This document shows positions 55,616 through 64,000 of a stretch of 64,000 nucleotides of DNA, in pieces. Position numbers and translations under genes: made by a program. How positions within the stretch are numbered: position 1 is the first letter of the stretch; each line of letters starts with the position of its first letter. Location: the NCBI GenBank assembly GCA_020064725.1, contig JAGTWJ010000007.1, positions 2,666,001 through 2,730,000 on the forward strand, read 5' to 3'. Below the pieces are notes generated by a model. That model worked only from the letters and a program-made list of their open reading frames with translations, was not told where the DNA came from and made no database searches. This DNA is from Drechslerella dactyloides (taxonomy: Eukaryota; Ascomycota; Orbiliomycetes; Orbiliales; Orbiliaceae).

Positions 55616-58600
55616 GTTCGAAACCGGCCCCGAGATTTAGACGATCTTAGGATATGCTGTATGAAAACAGGGAGGCTTCCAGCTGACCTGTGCCCTGGGA
55701 CAGAAGGATGAAGTTCAAAGTGGAGGATCAAATACGCGAATTTATACGGTCTTTTTAGTTTGCATTTCGAAAGGATACCCATTACGCATGCTGATTTCTA
55801 GTGCAAGAGTTGTCCTTGGACCTATTGGCCGCCCGAGCAAAGCTCTTCTGTTTCACGTAACATTTGAGCCGATACTTAGTGAGAATTTGATCACTAGGGT
55901 CATCTTCGGGGGTCTCTACTTGCAAGGTTCGATTTCATTTTAGGAAGATACCCATTTGCAAAGATTGTGTTTGTATTTAAAGAACATCAATATATACCAT
56001 ATCAGCCAAGACGTTCATGATAATATGAGCTTGTTTTCACTTTCTCGATACAGGGGCGCCATTTGTCTCTCGCGCCAGAAGTGGCAACATTCAGTACTAC
56101 GATATAAATTGAAATCTAAATACTGAGAGCATTTATGGTGCAAACACATTAACCGTCTAGCATTGAGGGTAAGCCGGACTATCGACTCCGGTCTGTATCC
56201 AGCTCATATTTACTATTCAACCCATACAAAGGTCGAACTCTGATATACCGCAGAGGAATTCGGAAGCAACTTTTTTCTCAGGACATAATTCTATCCTGAA
56301 AAAGCATTTACGACAGCTTCAACCTCTTTGAGACTGCTTTAAGTCGGGCTAAGTTTCGTGGTATAAAATAACTTTGAAAATTTAACGAAACTACCTTTAA
56401 TATAATGCATGGTTGGGTATGTATTATTGAATGGTTTATAATTTCGTGACTGTTAGTTGTCTCGTCAACCAGACTGTCAGTCCCAGGGCCAGTAAGGACT
56501 ACTGGCCAGAGCGAGATTGTTAAGCCTGTACACCGAATATATGCATATATAGTACATTACCAGACTCAAGGGTCATAGATAGCAAAAATCGCCGCGCCCT
56601 TATCTTCGATACATCAGCGGATACGCAGCCGTATAGCACGACCAATAAAGTACAGACCGGATTGCATATCTGACCAGGTTTGAGGCCGCCCCAGACTGGC
56701 TAGAGACTAGTGATGGAGACACCATGTTCATGGGCCTGTGGAGGAAGGGCATTGATGATATTTAGTAAGTGATAACGGAGACACGAGCACAATTCATCAA
56801 GGTTGCAATCTTGCGAGCGCACTCTAGCAGCAGTGGGTGGATCTCTGATTTTTATACCATTGAAACGATGAATAATATGCCTGGGTAAGCTCAGGGTAGA
56901 TCCATTATTCCATTGTAGAAGTCTCTTTATCTGCCGGTTTTCTTTAAACGTGTAGATATATAAGGCTGTATGCCAGCTAGAAAAAAGCTATGGAGAATAT
57001 AACCCGAATCGAGCAGCCAGAGAAAGAATCGAAACAAGAGCAAACTTAGCTAGAAGTCGCGGGCTCGTAACCCGATAGGCAAAAGACTTTCACTATCAGT
57101 ATAGGAGGCCAGAGTCCGCATGTATCCTGTCATATATTAGACAGTTGATGGGCTGGCTGCGATAAGCCCGGTACCGGTGTAAACTAAGGATGAAGCGCGA
57201 TTGTGAAGTATGAAGAACGCATCAACGGGCTGTAGAGATAGTCTGTCTTAGGATTCTAACAATTGACAGTATAGCAATCCGGGAGGCTATCTGTAACTTT
57301 GTCGCTGTGACAACTTTGTGAAATATTTGGTTAAAGCGTCAGTCAAAGACAATAACAGGAGCTAGATTGAGATGGAGCCAATTACTTAAATACTTAGTTA
57401 TCCGCGTCGGGTTTACTTACGAAGCTAAAGTTGGGAACTTGACGATGTGGTTAGTCTGGTTGGATGTCTCGTTACAGTAGATATTCAACTTGGACCCACC
57501 AGTTTCGTGACTTATAATCCGCAGATACGGAAAACACGGCCTTGGCAGACATCAACGTCCCCAGCTTATAGCACTCTAATTAAAATCAACCCAATTGGCT
57601 ATAGTAAATCCTGTAAGCTACAGAGCAGTACGGGTTCCTTATCGAAGCCCAATTTATATTGGGAGGTGTCTTTAAAAGTTACAAATTTTAAGTAGGTATT
57701 ACGTCTCAATCTTCCAATTATTGTTGAAAGACTTCGGGACCATCGGGTGCTCTTCTTACGCTCGTAAATGGAGATATATAAATATCCGGCTGTTAAGTCT
57801 CGTATTTTAAATAGACGTCGTGCTTCTCCATACTCGTCCTTATATATGGTTATACACTCTGGGTGGAGCTTTTAAGAATAGGTTGGTATCTGTATGATAG
57901 CAGAGTGGTTAGAGAGGCTAGTTGTTATTATTACTGATCTCTATCTGGCCCTACTGGGCCTTCTCTATGAACATTTAAAGGTCGCTATTGGGAGCAGTCA
58001 AATGACAGTGGAAGCCCTCGAGATTAGACGAAAACCAAACCCCAATCCTGGAATATTGGGTTTCACTGGGTTTGGAATTTTACTTATTTATTCAGAAATA
58101 GTTTTACACGTATTGATAAGTCTTCCGGTCGGCTGAGTGGGTGTATCAGGTTAACGAGAAAAACAATTGGGACATCAATATCTTCGGTTTTTGTCACCCG
58201 AGCGGGGATAACTTGGAAGCTCGGTGCCCCGCACGGACAATTAATTACCGCGGTGAAAAAATAGAGGGATACGGCTAGCGTAAGTGCATATAACTATTGG
58301 GCTGATATACACTCCGACCGAACGGAATAAAGAACAGCTTGAGGTACGAAAGGAAATACGAGGTCCTAAAGATATATCCATGGTCAGCTTCGCTTCTATA
58401 ATAAGTACCTCTCTCAATGGCCAAATGAACAAGTATATAAAATGAACTCTATTTCCACGATCGCTTAGATAGTTTGTGAAGGCGTCAATGCGTTTGCGAC
58501 CCCGAATCCAAGAAGCTAGGACGTGCGCAGGGACGTGCGCGGATAGATCCTGATATACTACTGTAATGAATGTACCGAGTGAGGAGTCGGGGTCATACCG

Positions 58601-59834
58601 GCGCCTCTGCTAGGCTTCAGTGACTAGGCCGGTGTGGTCTTCATAGCAGTCCGAATGTGTTGATAGCAGTATTGCAATCCATCGGGGAGTGTTAGCATGC
58701 TCTCATGTGATCATCGGTGGTACAACGAACTTTCGCACGTGGAGTCCCTAAGAAGTTAAGGAATTTAAGGCAGGTACCTATAAGTATCTACATATGGGTC
58801 TGAGTACATTTTCTCGGCTATAGGTGCCAATTAAGAAGGACCGGATACAACTGTGGGGTACTTCAAATCTACAAGTTGACAGCCCGGAAAAAAGGATATA
58901 TATCTGGTGGGCCCAATTTTTGACCCCGACCCGAGACTACAATTTTATATTTGTAGGATTTACTAAATTGGTTTGGTGACGTCCGTTCACACATTCAATT
59001 TAAATTCGCACAAGAAATCTTGACGTAACAGATTCGATCGAACGCCATTTCACAAGGGTATAGTAGATTAGGTTGTGGGTCGGATAGAAGGTCATCATTC
59101 ATATTCCTTTTGATTGTCAACTGTACTCTGTACCAAACAGGATGTTACCGTCGGGGATTTCAACGCACGTCCTCTGTGACCTTGCCAATTAGGACAGCAG
59201 ATAACCCGGTCTGGACGAGACTAGCCGGGCAGTCCGAAAGCCTGGGCAGGAGCCTGTTCAAGGGACACATAAACGCCTGGCTTTGTGTTCAACATGTGTG
59301 ACGAAATATGCGTCCCTAACGAAAAAATGAGCGTTTGTACAATTCTGCAGATTTTTGGGGGGAAGATAGACTGGTCCACCAGTAAGAAGCGAACGAATGA
59401 TATTTTTCTCGTGTTGCTTGGAAGTATGACACGCGACAAAATGCATCAGCTTAGCAGATGATTCTTAGTCTTGGGGAGTAATTCTGGTACATCGCGGCCC
59501 CTTGCTCCCCACGATCGGATCGATCGGGAAATGCAGCTTATCCACTTTTTGCGAATGCTCGGACTCTTTCGCGAAATACTTTATTATTTGCGGACACCCC
59601 CTCCACATACGCCCAAGCAACCACCAGCTAAATCTTTCAACTCGAGTCCATGCACCTGCTTTTTAAGTCGCGGGGCCATGCTACTTTTGACGGCTATTTC
59701 CCCTGAGACCCATACCCGGCGTCGCCATGAAAATTCGTATATATATACCATGAGGCCATCAGACCTGAGCTGCTGGTGGGAGTCGCAGCTGTTCGAAAGC
59801 TTCCAGCAGATCTGCAATTTAGTTCTCCTTCATA
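55616..59834. other. 4.2 kb without a supported gene
   Basis: AT-leaning sequence with many short frames and no recognisable domain. Local features are a tandem GACGTGCGC pair near 58520-58540, TA runs near 58898-58905, and the promoter and TATA box of the GMC oxidoreductase at the right end. Confidence 0.5.
59738..59747 (+). promoter_or_regulatory. TATA box (TATATATATA) of the GMC oxidoreductase gene
   Basis: A ten-base TA run lies 88 bp before the ATG at 59835. It is the closest and clearest TATA element in the window. Confidence 0.45.
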
Positions 59835-61799
59835 ATGCGGCGCCTCTCTTCCATACTACTGCAGCTCGCACTGGTGGCCTCGGTCGCCCACAGCACTCCT
59901 CTTCATAAGCGGGCAGAACTTTCCGGGTATGAATACGTCGTTGTCGGTTCCGGTGGCGGAGGCGGTCCTCTAGCTGCTCGTCTCGCGATCCTCGGGCATA
60001 AGGTTCTTCTCATTGAAGCTGGGGACGACCAGGGCGCGAACATCAACGAGCAGGTTCCTGCTTTTCACGCTGCTTCAACAGAAGATGAGTCCATGCGCTG
60101 GGACTACTTCGTCAACCACTACTCAGACCCTGCTCGTCAGGCCAAAGATACCAAAGCTGTCTACGATCTGCCAACTGGTGGGCTCTACACGGGATCTCGC
60201 CCACCGTCTGGTGCAGGTCTCAAAGGAATACTCTACCCTCGGGCGGGGACACTTGGTGGATGTGGCTCACACAACGCCCTCATCACCGTCTATCCTCACG
60301 ACAGCGACTGGGATTACATCCGGACAATCACCGGCGATAGCTCCTGGAGCTCTTCTGAAATGAGAGAGTATTTTGTGCGTCTTGAGAAGGTCAATTACAG
60401 TCCTAATAGCCTCGTCGGCCACGGGACGGATGGTTGGCTCTGGACCGAGCGCGCCGACCTCCAGCTTGCTATTCAAGACAGCAAGGTCATATCGCAGCTC
60501 TTAGCGGCTGCCTCGGCAATGGGACAGGGTCTGCTCGGTGCGATATTGACGGTCACGAACCTCGTCAAAGTCCTCCTTGCTGACGCGAACTCTGGCCTCC
60601 CTGGGCGGGACTCACGAGAGGGATTGTTTCAGATCCCACTCGCTCGCCGCAACAAGGCTCGCAACGGTCCGCGCGAGTTTGTCCTCGATACAGCAAATGC
60701 GAAGAATAACGATGGCAGTAAGAAATACCGGCTCGATATTCGAATGAACTGCCTGGTTACGAAAATCATCTGGGACACAGCTGGCTCGGAGCCAAAAGCT
60801 GTCGGAGTTGAGTTCATGGATGGAAAGTCTTTGTATCGCGCGGATCCTCGTTCTGCCTCCGCTGGTTCCGGGACCGCTGGTAGGGTCACCGTCACACGCG
60901 AAGTTATTCTCTCCGCTGGCGCTTTCAATACCCCTCAACTCCTCAAACTGAGCGGTATTGGCCCTAGATCCGAACTTGAGAGCTTCGAGATCCCTGTCAT
61001 ATCGGATTTGCCTGGCGTTGGCACAAATTTGCAAGATCGGTATGAAATCGGCGTAGTCGCTACAACTCCAACCGACTTCGAGTTGCTACAAGGGTGTACC
61101 TTCAATAATGGCACCGACCCTTGTCTCGAAAGCTGGAAGGCAGGCGACTTGAGTGCCTATGAATCTAACGGTTTCGCCCAGGCGATCATCAAGAAGACTA
61201 GTCAATCCTCGAGAGAAGATCCTCCCGATATCTTCATGTTCGCTGGACCCGTCGGCTTCAGGGGCTACTACCCCGGATATGCCGCGGATGCTGTAGCAGA
61301 TCATCGGCACTGGACCTGGGTCATCCTAAAGGCGCACACGGGAAACACTGCGGGTACCGTCGCTCTCCGATCTCGTAACCCCAAAGACACGCCAGTCATC
61401 AACTTCAATTACTTTGACACGGGAACCGCCGGAGCTTGGAAGCGCGATCTCCAGGCAATGATTGAAGCTGTTGCTCTTGCTCGCAAGATTAACAATAATC
61501 TTCTTCTGTCTGAACCTTTTACTGAAGTTTCTCCGGGGCCCTCCATCTCTTCTCCATCACAAACGCAGGAGTTCATTAAAAACAATGCTTGGGGTCATCA
61601 CGCATGTTGCACCGCCCCCATTGGTGCCGACTCGGACCCCAACGCCGTTTTGGATTCCAAATTTCGAGTTCGGGGAGTTTCTGGTCTCCGCGTCGTTGAC
61701 GCAAGTGTCTTTCCCAAGATTCCAGGCCTGTTTATTGCTGTTCCGATATATATGATAGCCGAGAAAGCTGCAGATGTTATTCACGCAGCCGCATCGTGA
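59835..61799 (+). CDS. Secreted GMC oxidoreductase (AA3 family)
   Basis: Single exon, 654 aa, with a signal peptide (residues 1-20) and a KR site at residues 25-26 that may be cleaved by kexin. The FAD-binding beta-alpha-beta motif is YEYVVVGSGGGGGPLAARLA. The GMC signatures LYPRAGTLGGCGSHNALITVYP and GAFNTPQLLKLSGIGP are both present. The active-site region has WGHHACCTAPIG, which supplies the first catalytic His. At the usual second position (His/Asn after a PG) it reads IPGLFIAVPIYMIAEKAADVI, so that residue is not the standard one, as in some choline-dehydrogenase-like fungal members. Substrates of the AA3 family include sugars, aryl alcohols and choline-like alcohols; this one is unassigned. 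It may give H2O2 or electrons to LPMOs, which is inference only. Confidence 0.92.
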   Translation: MRRLSSILLQLALVASVAHSTPLHKRAELSGYEYVVVGSGGGGGPLAARLAILGHKVLLIEAGDDQGANINEQVPAFHAASTEDESMRWDYFVNHYSDPARQAKDTKAVYDLPTGGLYTGSRPPSGAGLKGILYPRAGTLGGCGSHNALITVYPHDSDWDYIRTITGDSSWSSSEMREYFVRLEKVNYSPNSLVGHGTDGWLWTERADLQLAIQDSKVISQLLAAASAMGQGLLGAILTVTNLVKVLLADANSGLPGRDSREGLFQIPLARRNKARNGPREFVLDTANAKNNDGSKKYRLDIRMNCLVTKIIWDTAGSEPKAVGVEFMDGKSLYRADPRSASAGSGTAGRVTVTREVILSAGAFNTPQLLKLSGIGPRSELESFEIPVISDLPGVGTNLQDRYEIGVVATTPTDFELLQGCTFNNGTDPCLESWKAGDLSAYESNGFAQAIIKKTSQSSREDPPDIFMFAGPVGFRGYYPGYAADAVADHRHWTWVILKAHTGNTAGTVALRSRNPKDTPVINFNYFDTGTAGAWKRDLQAMIEAVALARKINNNLLLSEPFTEVSPGPSISSPSQTQEFIKNNAWGHHACCTAPIGADSDPNAVLDSKFRVRGVSGLRVVDASVFPKIPGLFIAVPIYMIAEKAADVIHAAAS

Positions 61800-63296
61800 G
61801 ATAAGCAGGGGCAATGAGATCGGTAAACTTGAGTTTCTAGCATCCCACCTCTCTGTCCCGACTCTTTCCTCAGCATCTCGCGGGATATTGGGCGTTGAAT
61901 AATTCAAGAGCAGCTTAAGACAGAGTGAGTCACTTTAATCCAGATTGGTTGTTGTCATGGATGAGATAGAGCCGTGACGTGGTAGTAGATCTGGAGCGAT
62001 AATGTAATCAGGTCTAAGGACCTTGGGATCCTCATGATATATATAGCTAAAATACCGAAAAGTTACTGTTGCTAGCATCCATACAATATGTACTATTACT
62101 CGTTCCTCAGATTAAACACAGAATCCCGTTACAGTCAGGCAATCGATCTTCTTTGCAATCTGGAGGCGGACTCCAGAAAATCTTTTCATGGAATAAAAAT
62201 ATGCTTCTTAAGATAAGCCAGTTACCTTTACAATCTATACTGTGTTCTGATCGTGGTCGATGAAATTGTAGTTAGGGATATATATAGTTCTTATTGATCG
62301 GGCACCAGTACCAGTATAAGACCCGGAATCAGGTTTTAAATATATACACCCCTATACAGTCATCCGTATCTCTTTTTATGGTACAACATACATACATACC
62401 CTGGTATATTTCACAAATCGCACAAAGAGGAAATCATTCTTCTGGCGGTAGTCTCCCCAGATCAGCACTTTCTGAAGCTCGTAACCCATTCCATCGGTGA
62501 TGGTTTCGCTTGTGTTGGGATACTTGCTCTTTTTGGATGCCACTGGCTGATCCACCAAAATTATTTATGAGAAACCAGTAACTACCAGCTCAAATATAGG
62601 CTGGCTTGAACCCCAAAATGTTTATTGATATTAAATGATATGATCGTCTCTTTTGCGAAAGTAACAGCGGAGGGGTAGGTTACGGAATGCTGGAATTCGC
62701 TTTGTAGGGCAGATTAGCTGGTTGGAGATACTATTATCAGAAGGCAGTTGCAAACGCGGAGGTTATTATAGAACAGATAACGTATAGAGGATTTGGTAAC
62801 AGAACTGAGCTGGGACTACTCTATATATACAGAATGATCTTGATATCATGTGAATCAGGCCTGATTTTATAGCAATGCGGGATTTGAAGCAACCGATATC
62901 TGAAGTGTTAGTCTCGATGCCAGGCTTTATTAGTGTCGAGGCCGGGTATTTATACACTATAGAACACCAATTCTCCGTGCCTCTTCTCGGATCGGGCAGG
63001 TTCTTTTTAGACTTGAACGCCTCTTCTGCTTATTCAGAAAATACCAGATGCTATGAAAATACACACTTGTGTTGCGATCGGGATATCTCATAACTACTGG
63101 ATAATGTGGCCTCGAGGCCGGATGAATAACGGTCCGTAGTTAAAGGCGAAGATGATTTTTTGGGAGTTAGCTCGGGGTAGATGCGTCAGATTTAAGGGAA
63201 AAAACAAAATTTACGAGATTGAGGATTCTTTCTAAACGTAGAATGAAACAATGCTCATTGTACTAACGCAACTATGGATATTTTACAATAAATTAG
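61800..63296. other. Intergenic region at the right end
   Basis: 1.5 kb of AT-rich sequence between the GMC gene and the partial gene at the edge. No gene is supported. Confidence 0.45.
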
Positions 63297-64000
63297 CTAT
63301 AAAACTAAAGTACAGTCCTTCCCGTTCTTCGGAGTTTGATAGGTATTGCTAAGGGTATTGAAAATAACACAGGCGTGACCCTTGCTGTCGCTATTCATCG
63401 GAATTTGACTTGTGGGAAATGTGCCGAGATTACGACCCGATTGGATTCTGGCGACACCTTGGGACCAGTCATTTCCTTCGAAATTGTAGTACTCAAATAT
63501 AAGGACTCCGGGGTTGTTCTTGTGAAAAGTAACGCTGAAATAACGAGTAGCGGAACCGCACGGCCTGACAGCATCAAAGGGTCCTCGAGGAGCTGTCTTA
63601 TCGCAGATATACCACATAATATGGTGGTGAGGATCATCATACCGAGGGGCGGGAATATGGTAAGCCCACCGGACGAACAATCCAGTCGTTCTCGGCTTAA
63701 TATACAAGTCTTTTCCATAGGCGATGACAGTATTATCGAGCGGACAGATTGTATTGGTATTGCAACTGGCCGGAATCGTAAGGGCGTTGTTATTTGGCTT
63801 CTCTAGCGAGAACATGCCATTCATAGATACGTAGATAACTCTTGTTGTTTTCTGGTAAATTTGTAGCGGGAACTCGAGATTTATTGGAACCCATGTGTCG
63901 TCAGTTTCCCACGAATCGGCTTCCGTAAAGCTCGCGTTCCCCAGCCAGATAGGGTAATAGTACCCTTTATCACCAGGAGCTCGCACTGAGTCTTTAAACC
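63297..64000 (-). CDS. C-terminal part of a secreted-type beta-sandwich protein, cut by the right edge
   Basis: The minus-strand frame is open from the window edge to a stop at 63297-63299 for at least 234 codons, so the 5' end lies beyond 64000. The visible part reads WVPINLEFPLQIYQKTTRVIYVSMNGMFSL, then a Cys pair (CNTNTICPLDN), IAYGKDLYIKPRTTGLFVRWAYH, YFSVTFHKNNPGVLIFEYYNFEG and a GVARIQSG strand. The order (surface NG loop, a region for a calcium-free wall-type sandwich, RYFSVTF, then a sequence counting ARIQSG) recalls the nidogen-like sandwich and related fungal extracellular domains. This is a fold-level impression, not a family assignment. Several cysteines and a basic-poor surface suit secretion. 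Confidence 0.5.
   Translation of the reverse strand, partial: FKDSVRAPGDKGYYYPIWLGNASFTEADSWETDDTWVPINLEFPLQIYQKTTRVIYVSMNGMFSLEKPNNNALTIPASCNTNTICPLDNTVIAYGKDLYIKPRTTGLFVRWAYHIPAPRYDDPHHHIMWYICDKTAPRGPFDAVRPCGSATRYFSVTFHKNNPGVLIFEYYNFEGNDWSQGVARIQSGRNLGTFPTSQIPMNSDSKGHACVIFNTLSNTYQTPKNGKDCTLVL

Noticed and set aside
57894..58136. 80-codon hydrophobic frame in the 55.6-59.8 kb desert
   Set aside because: It is isolated, short and unsupported by start context or splice signals.

Overview
The window looks like nuclear DNA of a filamentous ascomycete (Pezizomycotina). The introns are short (about 45-170 nt, most with GTRAGT-type donors and CTNAY-like branch points). The promoters have TATA boxes or long CT-rich leaders. 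The gene set is typical of moulds: the pH-signalling arrestin PalF/Rim8, Mnd1, a Yor1-type ABC transporter, an AA9 lytic polysaccharide monooxygenase, a proteinase K-like subtilase, an AA3 GMC oxidoreductase, a P450 and a fungal GST. No rRNA, tRNA, CRISPR array or intact transposon was recognised, and the species cannot be named from this alone.

Layout. 0-7 kb: a possible broken ankyrin-like tail at the left edge, a two-domain secreted cell-wall protein (PIR-like plus But2 C-terminal domain), about 3.9 kb without a gene, and a small secreted protein of unknown function. 7-19 kb: a housekeeping block with a long CT-rich, PacC-site-rich upstream region, palF, mnd1 (convergent with palF) and a large ABCC transporter on the minus strand. 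19-26 kb: an Rrt8/Lds-like membrane protein, an IgE-binding-protein-like secreted protein and a CX5R tyrosine phosphatase. 27-35 kb: an extracellular-enzyme stretch with an SGNH esterase, a secreted S41-type protease and a lone AA9 LPMO. 35-39 kb: a gene-free region with an AT-rich core. 39-50 kb: a P450, a SPRY-domain protein with a repeat-rich leader, a heme-dependent oxidative N-demethylase-like protein, a membrane-anchored DUF4097-like protein and a GST. 50-64 kb: a sparse region with only a secreted subtilase, a secreted GMC oxidoreductase and, cut by the right edge, a beta-sandwich protein of unknown function.

How the genes may work together. I see no biosynthetic gene cluster: the P450 has no backbone enzyme beside it. 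The clearest theme is a secreted set (esterase, S41 protease, AA9, subtilase, GMC oxidase or dehydrogenase, two or three wall proteins) that would suit growth on plant or other polymeric material. AA3 enzymes can supply H2O2 or electrons to AA9 LPMOs, but these two genes lie 25 kb apart and any link is inference. PalF would act in ambient-pH signalling. Its C-terminus carries two PSAP motifs, and the DNA upstream holds many PacC-type hexamers, which suggests feedback control.

Exon boundaries were derived by hand from splice signals, reading-frame continuity and family patterns. The least certain points are the starts of the ABC transporter and mnd1, and the first introns of the GST and N-demethylase-like genes.
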